DNA from: GCA-2725625 sp964574215
Lineage (GTDB): Bacteria > Pseudomonadota > Alphaproteobacteria > Rhodospirillales > UBA2165
NCBI GenBank assembly: GCA_964574215.1
Contig: CAZNLR010000017.1
Coordinates: 1 to 64,000 of the forward strand
Length of the DNA: 64,000 bases
Reading direction: 5' to 3'
Shown here: one piece after another, positions 37,173-44,877 of the stretch
How the letters are laid out: every line of letters begins with the position of its first letter
How positions within the stretch are numbered: position 1 is the stretch's first letter
The notes under the pieces: generated by a model
The model's input: only the letters and a program-made list of their open reading frames with translations
Told to the model about the DNA's origin: nothing
Databases searched by the model: none
Program-made: the position numbers and the translations under genes

Positions 37173-37943
37173 ATGAGCGATACACCCCTCAAATCATGGC
37201 TTGACCGGGACGGAGCACTCCTCCGTCTCCGGTTGAACATGCCGAAGGCCAACATCACCGATGCGGCGATGCTGGATTCTATCGGTGCGGCGCTGAACGA
37301 ACATGCGTCCAACGCCGATATCAAAGCTGTGTTGCTCGATCACGAAGGTCCCCATTTCAGTTTCGGCGCCAGTGTGCCGGAACATCTGCCGGGGCAATTC
37401 GGCGATATGCTGAGTGTCATGAACAAAACCCTGCTGGCCATGCTGCAGCACCCGGTTCCTATTCTGGTTGCCGTCAAAGGTCAGTGTCTCGGTGGTGGTC
37501 TGGAGGTCGCTTGCGGCGGCAGCCGGATTTTTGCAGCCGCCGACGCCAGTTTCGGCCAGCCCGAAATCAAGGTCGGGGTATTCGCGCCTTACGCTAGTTT
37601 CTTTTTAACTGAACTAATCGGTCAGATTCACGCCGAGGATATGCTATACTCTGGCCGTTCGGTTTCCGGTGAAGAAGCCAGCGCCATGGGATTGGTGGCT
37701 GAACTTTCGGACGACCCCGAAGCCGCCGCTCTTGCCTATTTTGATGAACATTTGGCGTCCGTCAGCGCCAGTGTCCTGCGTTTTGCCGTTCAGGCGGCGC
37801 GCGAGGATTACGCCGACCGCTTTGCGGCGAAAATGGCGAAACTTGAAGAACTGTACACGTCGGGTTTGATGGAAACCAAGGATGCTGTCGAAGGTCTCGA
37901 AGCATTCATGGAGAAACGCCCGGCTCAATGGAAGAACTGTTAA
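37173..37943 (+). CDS. dch: Cyclohexa-1,5-diene-1-carbonyl-CoA hydratase
   Basis: This 256-residue crotonase-fold hydratase acts on the dienoyl-CoA product of benzoyl-CoA reductase. Oxyanion motifs are HFSFGASVPEH and KGQCLGGGLEVACGGSRIF, and the substrate-site segment is SFGQPEIKVGVFAP. Length and position directly before bcrC match Dch of Thauera and Magnetospirillum-type clusters. It lies 27 bases after oah, with a weak ribosome site (GAGAGC). Confidence 0.92.
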   Translation: MSDTPLKSWLDRDGALLRLRLNMPKANITDAAMLDSIGAALNEHASNADIKAVLLDHEGPHFSFGASVPEHLPGQFGDMLSVMNKTLLAMLQHPVPILVAVKGQCLGGGLEVACGGSRIFAAADASFGQPEIKVGVFAPYASFFLTELIGQIHAEDMLYSGRSVSGEEASAMGLVAELSDDPEAAALAYFDEHLASVSASVLRFAVQAAREDYADRFAAKMAKLEELYTSGLMETKDAVEGLEAFMEKRPAQWKNC

Positions 37944-37966
37944 GTCACAATCGAAAGTTGATAGTT

Positions 37967-39133
37967 ATGTCTGTAAAAGAAATTATCGATCGTTGCGAAG
38001 AGCTATTTGAAGATCTGAACTTCACTTATGCTCGGGAATGGAAAGCAGCTGAAGAAGGCCGCAAAGTTGTCGGTTACATGCCCGTGTATGTACCGAACGA
38101 AATCATCCACGCCGCCGGCATGCTGCCCTTAGGTATTCTGGGTGGTGGTGACGCCATGGAAGTTATCCACGGCGACGCCTACTACCAGAGCTACATCTGC
38201 CGCATCCCGCGCTCGACCGTGGAACTGGGCATAATGAAAAACCTCGACTTTGTCGACGGTATGCTGTTCCCCAGCCTGTGCGACGTGATCCGCAACCTGT
38301 CGGGTGTGTGGAAAATGTTGTTCCCGGAAGTCTATGCCCGCTACTTCGATACGCCGCAGAATTTCCGCAGCGATATCGGTGGCGAGTTCTACAAAAATGA
38401 CCTCCAGGAATTACGCGAAGGCCTGGAAAAGTTGGGCGGCCGTGAAATTACCGACGAAGCTCTAAATAATTCGATCGAGGTTTATAACGAAAACCGCCGG
38501 ACCGTCCGCGAGGTCTTCCAATATCGTTCCGAACAGCCTTGGAAAGTGCCGGCGTCGGAAGTGTATCTTCTGATGCGGGCGGGTGAAACTCTGACCCCCG
38601 AAGATCATACCCAGATGATGAAAGATTATCTGGCCGCAGTCGAAAAAGAAGAACGCCGCATGAAAGACAACTGCCGCGTCGTTCTCAACGGTTCTTTCTG
38701 CGAGCAACCGCCTCTGGGCCTGGTTAAGTCTATCGAATTGGCCGGCTGTTATGTGGTCGACGATGATTACATTATGATCAACAGAATGATTACCGAAGAT
38801 GTTCCGTCGGACGGTGATCCCTTGCTTAATTTGTCTGAGGCCTTTCTCAAACATTCCTTGAGCTTTCCGTCAAAATACGAACCTTCGGAAGAGGAAAAGG
38901 GTAAGTACCTTGCCGAAATAGTCCGCGAACGCGGCGCCGAAGGCGTCATCTTCTCGGCCCCCAGCTTCTGCGACCCGGCCCTGCTGGACCAGCCGATGCT
39001 GGCTCACGTCCTCGAAGACAACAACATTCCTTACATTTCATTCCAGTATGCCGAAAACTCCGGTCAAATGCAGCCCATCAGGGAGCAGGCCGGTACTTTC
39101 GCAGACTCGATCAAACTATGGAGCGCAGCATGA
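37967..39133 (+). CDS. bcrC: Benzoyl-CoA reductase subunit gamma (BcrC)
   Basis: This 388-residue substrate-binding subunit of the ATP-dependent class I benzoyl-CoA reductase belongs to the HgdB/BcrBC family. With BcrB it binds benzoyl-CoA and an Fe-S cluster. Visible features are VGYMPVYVPNEIIHAAGMLPLGI, cysteines in YICRIPR and SLCDVIRN, and APSFCDPAL. The ATG at 37967 is preferred; the earlier ATG at 37928 would overlap dch by 16 bases. It ends in an ATGA overlap with bcrB. The length matches the Thauera-type subunit. Confidence 0.93.
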   Translation: MSVKEIIDRCEELFEDLNFTYAREWKAAEEGRKVVGYMPVYVPNEIIHAAGMLPLGILGGGDAMEVIHGDAYYQSYICRIPRSTVELGIMKNLDFVDGMLFPSLCDVIRNLSGVWKMLFPEVYARYFDTPQNFRSDIGGEFYKNDLQELREGLEKLGGREITDEALNNSIEVYNENRRTVREVFQYRSEQPWKVPASEVYLLMRAGETLTPEDHTQMMKDYLAAVEKEERRMKDNCRVVLNGSFCEQPPLGLVKSIELAGCYVVDDDYIMINRMITEDVPSDGDPLLNLSEAFLKHSLSFPSKYEPSEEEKGKYLAEIVRERGAEGVIFSAPSFCDPALLDQPMLAHVLEDNNIPYISFQYAENSGQMQPIREQAGTFADSIKLWSAA

Positions 39134-40422
39134 GCAACGACAACACTCCCGAAGTCAAAAAAGATGCTTCAATGTTGAAGCAGAAAGAGATGATTGCCGG
39201 AAACTATGAGAAACTGACCAATGCTAAAGAACTCGGTCTGAAAATCTCATCGACTTTCGTGCCCGGTAACCTCAACGAACTGACCCGCTGTTTCGACATC
39301 GTCAACAATTTGCCGGAAATCAATGCGCTGGGTAACGCCATGCGCAAGCAATCCGGCGCAATGATTTCCGATGCCGAGAAAATGGGCCATTCGGAAGACG
39401 TTTGCACCTATGTGAAGGCTGACATCGGCATGATGGCCAAGGGCAATATTGCGCCCAACGGCAAACCGATGCCCAACCCGGACATGCTGTTGCTGTCTTA
39501 CACCGGTTGTTACACCTTCCTGAAATGGTTCGAGCTGCTGCGTGAGCAGTATAAATGCCCGACCGCCATGCTGCACGTTCCCTACCAGGGCGACGGCAAG
39601 GACCAAATCACCAAAAGCATGCGCGACTATGTGGTCAAGCAAATCAAGGAAGAAGTTATTCCGACCATGGAGCAGGTCTCCGGTGTTAAATTCGACATCG
39701 ACAAATTGCGTGAGTTGATGGTGAATTCGGCTAAAGCCGAGGACAATTTGGTTTGGGTGCTACAGTCTGCCAAAAACAAGCCGTCTCCCATCGATGGATA
39801 TTTCGGCGCTGTTTACTACATCGGCCCGATTTTCTCCGCCTTCCGCGGCACCGAAGACGCCGTGGAGTTCTATGATCTGCTGCGCGAGGAAATTCAGTAT
39901 CGCGTCGATAATAAATTGGGTCCCGTTACGCCGGACGGAGAATTGAAAGAAGAAAAATACCGTTTGGTTACCGAAGGGCCTCCCAACTGGACCAACTTCC
40001 GTGAATTCTGGAAAATGTTCTATGAAGAAGGCGCGGTCTGTGTCGCCAGCTCCTACTCCAAAGTGGGTGGCGTATACGACTACGACGGTTTCCGTCACGA
40101 TCCGCAAAATCCGATTGAAAGCTTGGCCGAATATTGCCTCGGTTGCTACACCAACCGGAACCTGCCGGAACGCACCAAAATGATGGCCGACTACATCGAA
40201 GAATATGAAGCCGATGGTCTGCTCATCAACTCGATCAAAAGCTGCAACAGCTTCGCCGCCGGTGAATTGCTGATGCTGCGTGAAGTTGAAAACATGACCG
40301 GTAAGCCGGGTGCTTTCATTGAAACCGATCTGGTTGATCCCCGCTACTTCTCGCCCGCTAACGTTAAGAACCGTTTGGAAAGTTATTTCCAGATGATCGA
40401 ACAAAAACGCCAAGCGGCTTAA
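39130..40422 (+). CDS. bcrB: Benzoyl-CoA reductase subunit beta (BcrB)
   Basis: This 430-residue protein is a partner of BcrC in the benzoyl-CoA-binding half of the reductase (HgdB/BcrBC family). Motifs include NPDMLLLSYTGCYTFLKWFE, LHVPYQGDGKDQ, LGCYTNRNLPERT and LINSIKSCNSFAAGEL with conserved cysteines. The ATG at 39130 overlaps the bcrC stop (ATGA) and has GGAG upstream, so the in-frame ATG at 39118 is less likely. Stoichiometric translation with bcrC is implied by the overlap. Confidence 0.93.
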   Translation: MSNDNTPEVKKDASMLKQKEMIAGNYEKLTNAKELGLKISSTFVPGNLNELTRCFDIVNNLPEINALGNAMRKQSGAMISDAEKMGHSEDVCTYVKADIGMMAKGNIAPNGKPMPNPDMLLLSYTGCYTFLKWFELLREQYKCPTAMLHVPYQGDGKDQITKSMRDYVVKQIKEEVIPTMEQVSGVKFDIDKLRELMVNSAKAEDNLVWVLQSAKNKPSPIDGYFGAVYYIGPIFSAFRGTEDAVEFYDLLREEIQYRVDNKLGPVTPDGELKEEKYRLVTEGPPNWTNFREFWKMFYEEGAVCVASSYSKVGGVYDYDGFRHDPQNPIESLAEYCLGCYTNRNLPERTKMMADYIEEYEADGLLINSIKSCNSFAAGELLMLREVENMTGKPGAFIETDLVDPRYFSPANVKNRLESYFQMIEQKRQAA

Positions 40423-40441
40423 GTTTAGGAGACATTTAATT

Positions 40442-41782
40442 ATGAAGTGTTTTATTGGCATTGATCTTGGTTCGACAACGACCAAAGCCGTCCTGATGGA
40501 CGAGGAAATGGAAGTTTTGGGCCAAGGTATCACGAACTCGCGCTCCAACTACGATACGGCGGCTGCCGTATCGAAACAGGAAGCGATGATTTCAACCCGT
40601 TTCACCCTTATGCGCCGGGCCTTCGAAAACGTCGCTAGCGTTAAGGACTCCTTGGACGACATTATGGCGTCCCTGGAGCGGAACTTCCGCCTCGAACAAT
40701 TCCGGGAACAGTTAGAAGATTTGCGGGTCACTTGTAAGGGCTTTGTTGTCGGCGACCGTTTCAAAGAAAATGGTGATGCGGTTAAAGCAGCGTTGGATAC
40801 GACTTTTGACCAGCTTACTGAAGAAGCCGCTGGCTTTTTCGCGCCTGGTGCCAAACGGAAGTCTGACTTTTTCCGTGATATCGCCGGTGGTTCATTTATG
40901 ACCATCGCCGAAGAAGAAGCGAAAAAAGCCGATCTTTCCTACGATCTTCTGCTCAACGTCTACGACAAGTCGATCATTGAAGTGGAAAACCGTCCGCCGG
41001 CCGGCGATATGGACAATAAATTCAAGCGCGCCATGGCCAATGTCGTTGAAGAGTTAGGCAGCCTCGGCCTTCAGTCCGACGATTTTGCGGAGCCCATGAA
41101 AGAGGGCCTCGATGTCGACCTCGAGGAAACCTACGTCGTTGGCACCGGTTATGGTCGTGTGCGGCTACCCTTCCCCAAAGAGCATATCCGTTCGGAAATT
41201 CTCTGCCATGGTTTGGGTGCTCACATTATGTATCCGAAAACCCGTACGGTTCTCGACATCGGTGGTCAGGACACCAAAGCGATCCAGGTGGATCCTGCCG
41301 GTATCGTCGAAAACTTCCAGATGAATGACCGTTGTGCGGCCGGTTGCGGCCGCTACCTCGGCTACATCGCTGACGAAATGAACATGGGTGTCCATGAACT
41401 GGGCCCTCTCGCTTTGAAGTCGACCAAGACTGCTCGCATCAACTCGACCTGCACCGTGTTCGCGGGTGCCGAGTTGCGTGACCGTCTGGCCTTGGGCGAA
41501 AAGCGTGAAGATGTGCTGGCCGGTTTGCACCGCGCCATCATCCTGCGCGCCATGTCTATCATTTCAAGATCTGGTGGCATTACCGATGAATTTACCTTCA
41601 CCGGCGGTGTTGCTAACAATGGAGCCGCTGTTAAGGAATTGAGAAAATTGATCCAGGAAAACTATGGTGATGTAACCATTAATATTGACCCTGAATCAAT
41701 TTATACCGGTGCCTTGGGCGCTGCCGCCTTTGCTTGCCGCGCCGATAAAGGCGAGACGGCCGAACAGTTGGGAGATGCATAA
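40442..41782 (+). CDS. bcrA: Benzoyl-CoA reductase subunit alpha, ATPase (BcrA)
   Basis: This 446-residue BadF/BadG/BcrA/BcrD ATPase of the ASKHA (actin-like) fold couples ATP hydrolysis to low-potential electron transfer from ferredoxin. Motifs are the phosphate-binding GIDLGSTTTKAV at the N-terminus, DIGGQDTKAIQVD, the cluster-bridging cysteine motif DRCAAGCGRYLG, and FTGGVANNGA. It contains an insertion of about 150 residues (about 35-185) compared with BcrD, as expected for BcrA. AGGAG lies ten bases before the ATG. It overlaps bcrD by one base. Confidence 0.94.
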   Translation: MKCFIGIDLGSTTTKAVLMDEEMEVLGQGITNSRSNYDTAAAVSKQEAMISTRFTLMRRAFENVASVKDSLDDIMASLERNFRLEQFREQLEDLRVTCKGFVVGDRFKENGDAVKAALDTTFDQLTEEAAGFFAPGAKRKSDFFRDIAGGSFMTIAEEEAKKADLSYDLLLNVYDKSIIEVENRPPAGDMDNKFKRAMANVVEELGSLGLQSDDFAEPMKEGLDVDLEETYVVGTGYGRVRLPFPKEHIRSEILCHGLGAHIMYPKTRTVLDIGGQDTKAIQVDPAGIVENFQMNDRCAAGCGRYLGYIADEMNMGVHELGPLALKSTKTARINSTCTVFAGAELRDRLALGEKREDVLAGLHRAIILRAMSIISRSGGITDEFTFTGGVANNGAAVKELRKLIQENYGDVTINIDPESIYTGALGAAAFACRADKGETAEQLGDA

Positions 41783-42645
41783 TGTCCGATAACAATACAC
41801 TTTACACCCTCGGTATCGACGTCGGTACCGGTGCTGTCAAAATAGCTTTGTTCAAGACTGACGGCGACGAAAACGAGTGGATGGCCAAGCGTACCGAGCG
41901 GATCCGGAAGCGGGACCCGTACAAATTGGCGGAAGACACCATGGACGAAATGCTGGCGGAAGCCGGTTTGGCCCGTGACGATATTGCTTATATCGCAACG
42001 ACGGGTGAGGGCGAAAGCCTGGAGTTCCACACGGGTCACTTCTATTCTATGACGACCCATGCCCGTGGCGCCATTTATCTCAACCCGAACGCCCGTTCGG
42101 TACTGGATATCGGCGCTCTTCACGGCCGCGCCATCCGTATCGACGAGCTTGGCAAGGTTTTGGAATACCGCATGACCAGTCAATGCGCGTCTGGTTCCGG
42201 TCAGTTCCTGGAAAACATCGCCCGCTACCTCGGCATCACGCTGGAGGAAATCGGTGAGTTGTCCCAGCAGGCCGATGATCCGGAAGTGGTTTCCAGCATC
42301 TGCGCCGTGCTCGCCGAAACCGATGTAATCAACATGGTGTCCCGGAGCATCTCGGCGCCGAATATCCTGAAAGGTATTCACCTTTCCATGGGTAACCGGC
42401 TCCTGAAACTGCTGCGGGCGACCAAAGTGACTGAAGGCGACGTCATGGTTACCGGCGGTCTGGCGCTCGATACCGGTCTCGTTGCGGCCATGGTCGAGGG
42501 TGTCGAAGACCCCAAGAACAAGGTCAACGTCAATATCGCCGGCCACGAAGATTCGATCTATGCCGGCGCCATCGGCGCTGCTCTCTGGGGTGCTTTCCGC
42601 CACCAGAAGCTGGCGCAGTTGGGTCAGTTGCAGATGGCCTCCTAA
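41782..42645 (+). CDS. bcrD: Benzoyl-CoA reductase subunit delta, ATPase (BcrD)
   Basis: This 287-residue second ATPase subunit forms a heterodimer with BcrA and shares the bridging 4Fe-4S cluster. Motifs are GIDVGTGAVKIALF, LDIGALHGRAIRID, SQCASGSGQFLENIARYLG (cluster cysteine) and VTGGLALDTGLV. Its ATG shares one base with the bcrA stop (TAATG). It is the last gene of the operon, and a strong intrinsic terminator follows within 30 bases. No ferredoxin gene follows, unlike in Thauera. Confidence 0.94.
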   Translation: MSDNNTLYTLGIDVGTGAVKIALFKTDGDENEWMAKRTERIRKRDPYKLAEDTMDEMLAEAGLARDDIAYIATTGEGESLEFHTGHFYSMTTHARGAIYLNPNARSVLDIGALHGRAIRIDELGKVLEYRMTSQCASGSGQFLENIARYLGITLEEIGELSQQADDPEVVSSICAVLAETDVINMVSRSISAPNILKGIHLSMGNRLLKLLRATKVTEGDVMVTGGLALDTGLVAAMVEGVEDPKNKVNVNIAGHEDSIYAGAIGAALWGAFRHQKLAQLGQLQMAS

Positions 42646-42674
42646 GCCACCAGCGACAATATAGTGTTAAAGAG

Positions 42675-42704
42675 ACGGCCCCGGTTTCGGGGCCGTTTTT
42701 TTTT
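42675..42704 (+). terminator. Strong intrinsic terminator of the benzoyl-CoA operon
   Basis: ACGGCCCCG pairs with CGGGGCCGT around GTTT, followed by nine T, 30 bases after the bcrD stop. Confidence 0.95.
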
Positions 42705-42829
42705 GTGAGACAAATTGCAAAAAAGATGCCCGGCACCTTTTATCTCTTATCCCTTTGATTTTACTTGATTTTGGGTTGGGGGCCGTGCACCTTTTTTTTT
42801 GGGTATGACAGGGGATATGCTGGGAAAAG

Positions 42830-43408
42830 ATGACCATGAGTAACGTGACCCTTCGCTGGGCGAACCGTGATGACTGTGCCCATATCGCCAAATTGTTTCA
42901 GATCGCCGGCGGCGGTACGGCCGACTACATCTGGAGCCTGATCGGTCCGCCGGGCCGCCCCTTGCTGGAGATCGGTGAAGAAAGGTACGCCCGCCAAAAT
43001 GCCGCTTTCTCCTATGAGAATTGTGTGATGGCGGAGATCGGCGGTGAAGTGGCGGGCATGATGCACGTTTTTGAGATGCTGGAGCCTGCCGAGACGAATG
43101 GAGAGGATATCGATCCGGTTTTACGGCCGTACGATGAACTTGAACTTCCCCACACTTATTATATATCCGGCATCGCCTTTTACCCGGAACACCGCGGGAA
43201 GGGGATCGGCAGTAGGCTTTTGGATCTGGCCGCGGAGATCGCCCGCGACCGCAACCTGAACGGCGTCAGTCTGATCGCTTTCGAACAGAACAAGGCGGCG
43301 GTGAGGCTCTACCAACGGAAAGGTTTTCAAACCACCGACCGCCGAACCGTCGTGCCCCACGAGATGATCCTCTATAGTGGTGATGCTTTGCTGATGGTGA
43401 AGCGGTAG
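42830..43408 (+). CDS. GNAT family N-acetyltransferase
   Basis: This 192-residue GNAT enzyme binds acetyl-CoA through the motif A segment EHRGKGIGSRLLDLA (Q/RxxGxG/A). The N-terminal part contains the segment GGGTADYIWSLI, and the C-terminal strand ends YQRKGF. The substrate is unknown. GGGA precedes the ATG, and an alternative ATG is at 42836. It lies between the terminators of the bcr operon and of the minus-strand GNAT pair, so it is probably its own transcript. It is not obviously paralogous to the two GNATs that follow. Confidence 0.85.
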   Translation: MTMSNVTLRWANRDDCAHIAKLFQIAGGGTADYIWSLIGPPGRPLLEIGEERYARQNAAFSYENCVMAEIGGEVAGMMHVFEMLEPAETNGEDIDPVLRPYDELELPHTYYISGIAFYPEHRGKGIGSRLLDLAAEIARDRNLNGVSLIAFEQNKAAVRLYQRKGFQTTDRRTVVPHEMILYSGDALLMVKR

Positions 43409-43425
43409 AGAATTATTATCGGTTC

Positions 43426-43455
43426 CAAAAAAAACGCCGGATGAAAACCGGCGTT
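43426..43455 (-). terminator. Intrinsic terminator of the minus-strand GNAT pair
   Basis: On the minus strand AACGCCGG pairs with CCGGCGTT around a seven-base loop and is followed by a run of T, 37 bases after the stop of the GNAT gene at 43492. Confidence 0.85.
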
Positions 43456-43491
43456 AATGAGTTTAACAGGGAAGATAATAGGGGAGTAAAT

Positions 43492-43998
43492 TTAGTCTGA
43501 TAGCTTCTTGGCAAAGACCAAACGCTGGCTGGTCTTGAAGCCGCAAGCCTCTAAATAGGCAAGCACTTGGAAATCGTTCCATTCGACGTTGGTGCGGGTT
43601 GCCTCGATACGCAAACCGGTCAGGTTGGTGACCAACTGCGACATCAAAGCAGAACCGACGCCTTCACCTTGATAGCGGGGGTCAACGCCGAAAATATCGA
43701 TAACGGCTGTCGGATCGGTTCTGCCGAATTCACCATAGTCGACGCGGGCCATGATAAAACCGGCAACATGATCGTCAATTTCGGCAACCAGAGAAACGCG
43801 AATACCTGATTCGTCGAGAACTTCTTCAAAAATGCGTTCGTAATAATCTTGGCGATTCATGCCGGTTGTTCGTTCATCAATTCTGACGACTTGGCGAAGA
43901 TCATCCTTTTGGAGAGATCTGGTCGGAATATGGTCCCGGGCGGGAGCGTCCATTTCGTCATTATCGACGAAATCAGTAACATTATCAGTGTTTTGCAT
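43492..43998 (-). CDS. GNAT family N-acetyltransferase (tandem paralogue 2)
   Basis: The product is 168 residues. It has the acetyl-CoA loop DPRYQGEGVGSALM and a C-terminal LEACGFKTSQRLVFAKKL. It is clearly paralogous to the gene just upstream (44013-44474): both have the TRxLxxxDLxxVVxID start, a Y/F-rich segment and an ALDAIGVDPR/DIFGVDPR block. GGGAGGG precedes the ATG. The N-terminal 20 residues are acidic and extra. The two genes are 14 bases apart and form an operon. The substrate is unknown; position beside the benzoyl-CoA operon is the only clue. Confidence 0.85.
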   Translation of the reverse strand: MQNTDNVTDFVDNDEMDAPARDHIPTRSLQKDDLRQVVRIDERTTGMNRQDYYERIFEEVLDESGIRVSLVAEIDDHVAGFIMARVDYGEFGRTDPTAVIDIFGVDPRYQGEGVGSALMSQLVTNLTGLRIEATRTNVEWNDFQVLAYLEACGFKTSQRLVFAKKLSD

Positions 43999-44012
43999 TG
44001 TCCATTCCCTCC

Positions 44013-44474
44013 CTAAAAATTCACAGTGCCTTGGCGTTCGAGGACATGCACAGGAGCAACCTCAAAACCCATGGCGTCTAAAAATTTGACCAAACTGTGA
44101 TAACGCCAATCTGACTGGGTGCGAATCTCGCTAACATTCTTTTTCTTCGCCACCTTTTCCAAGGCGTCCATCAAAAGTTTACCGACGCCGCGGGCCTGGG
44201 CCCGGGGGTCGACGCCGATGGCGTCCAAGGCGGCAAAATGACCGGGGGTACCAAAATCGCCCTCATGCAGCCTCGCAAATGCAAAGCCGACGAGATTCGA
44301 TTCTTCCGTCACGCCAATCACAATATAATTCTTCGGCGATTTAACTGCCGCTTCCAATCGCTTTTCAAAAAATCCGCGGCGCGAGTATCCGACGATGCGT
44401 TGATCAATATCCACAACGGCATTCAGATCGGTCGATTTCAGCGCCCGCGAAGTCAGGTTTTCGGTGCCAGTCAT
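44013..44474 (-). CDS. GNAT family N-acetyltransferase (tandem paralogue 1)
   Basis: This 153-residue GNAT has the acetyl-CoA motif DPRAQARGVGKLLMDALE and FLDAMGFEVAPVHVLER at the end. It is the first gene of a two-gene minus-strand unit with its paralogue at 43492. The acetyl acceptor is not predictable. GNAT genes have been reported in the bad (benzoate) cluster of Rhodopseudomonas, but equivalence to that gene cannot be judged from sequence alone. Upstream is a 403-base AT-rich region shared with divergent ccoN. Confidence 0.83.
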   Translation of the reverse strand: MTGTENLTSRALKSTDLNAVVDIDQRIVGYSRRGFFEKRLEAAVKSPKNYIVIGVTEESNLVGFAFARLHEGDFGTPGHFAALDAIGVDPRAQARGVGKLLMDALEKVAKKKNVSEIRTQSDWRYHSLVKFLDAMGFEVAPVHVLERQGTVNF

Positions 44475-44877
44475 TGTTCCCTGTCCTCGATGTCAATAAA
44501 CCAATTTAGTAATTAGGTACCTTAATACCAATTTAGCTCTATGTCAATGGTTTTTAAGCCAACCAATGAAGGGAATATATATACCAATAAGATTCGCTCT
44601 TCGCAGCTGCAAAATGATAAATCGATACTTATATTTGATTCATATCATATACGCTTTTCGGCAAATGGGATATATATGATATATACCGATATGCAGTTGA
44701 TATTTTTCAATCAATTTTGCTTGAAAATAAGTAACTCTAGGGGCATACCAACTTCGCATAATTTAAAGTCTAATTTTTTTTTTGACATTTAAACGGGGGA
44801 GTGCCTGGATTTTTTTTGCGTAAAAGCGGATAGCCAGCGTTTTTCCAATTGTTCGCCCGAAGGGTAGGAGACATCTG
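44475..44877. other. AT-rich divergent intergenic region upstream of ccoN
   Basis: 403 bases without a convincing gene and strikingly AT-rich compared with its surroundings. It contains alternating TATA runs (44574-44585 and 44669-44687), an inverted repeat TTGATATTTTTCAATCAA (44697-44714), and a T-run at 44774-44784. It must carry the promoters for ccoNOQP and for the GNAT pair. A canonical FNR/FixK box (TTGAT-N4-ATCAA) was not found; the palindrome has an eight-base spacer instead. Confidence 0.5.

Noticed and set aside
44697..44714. FNR/FixK box upstream of ccoN
   Set aside because: The half-sites TTGAT and ATCAA are separated by eight bases instead of four.
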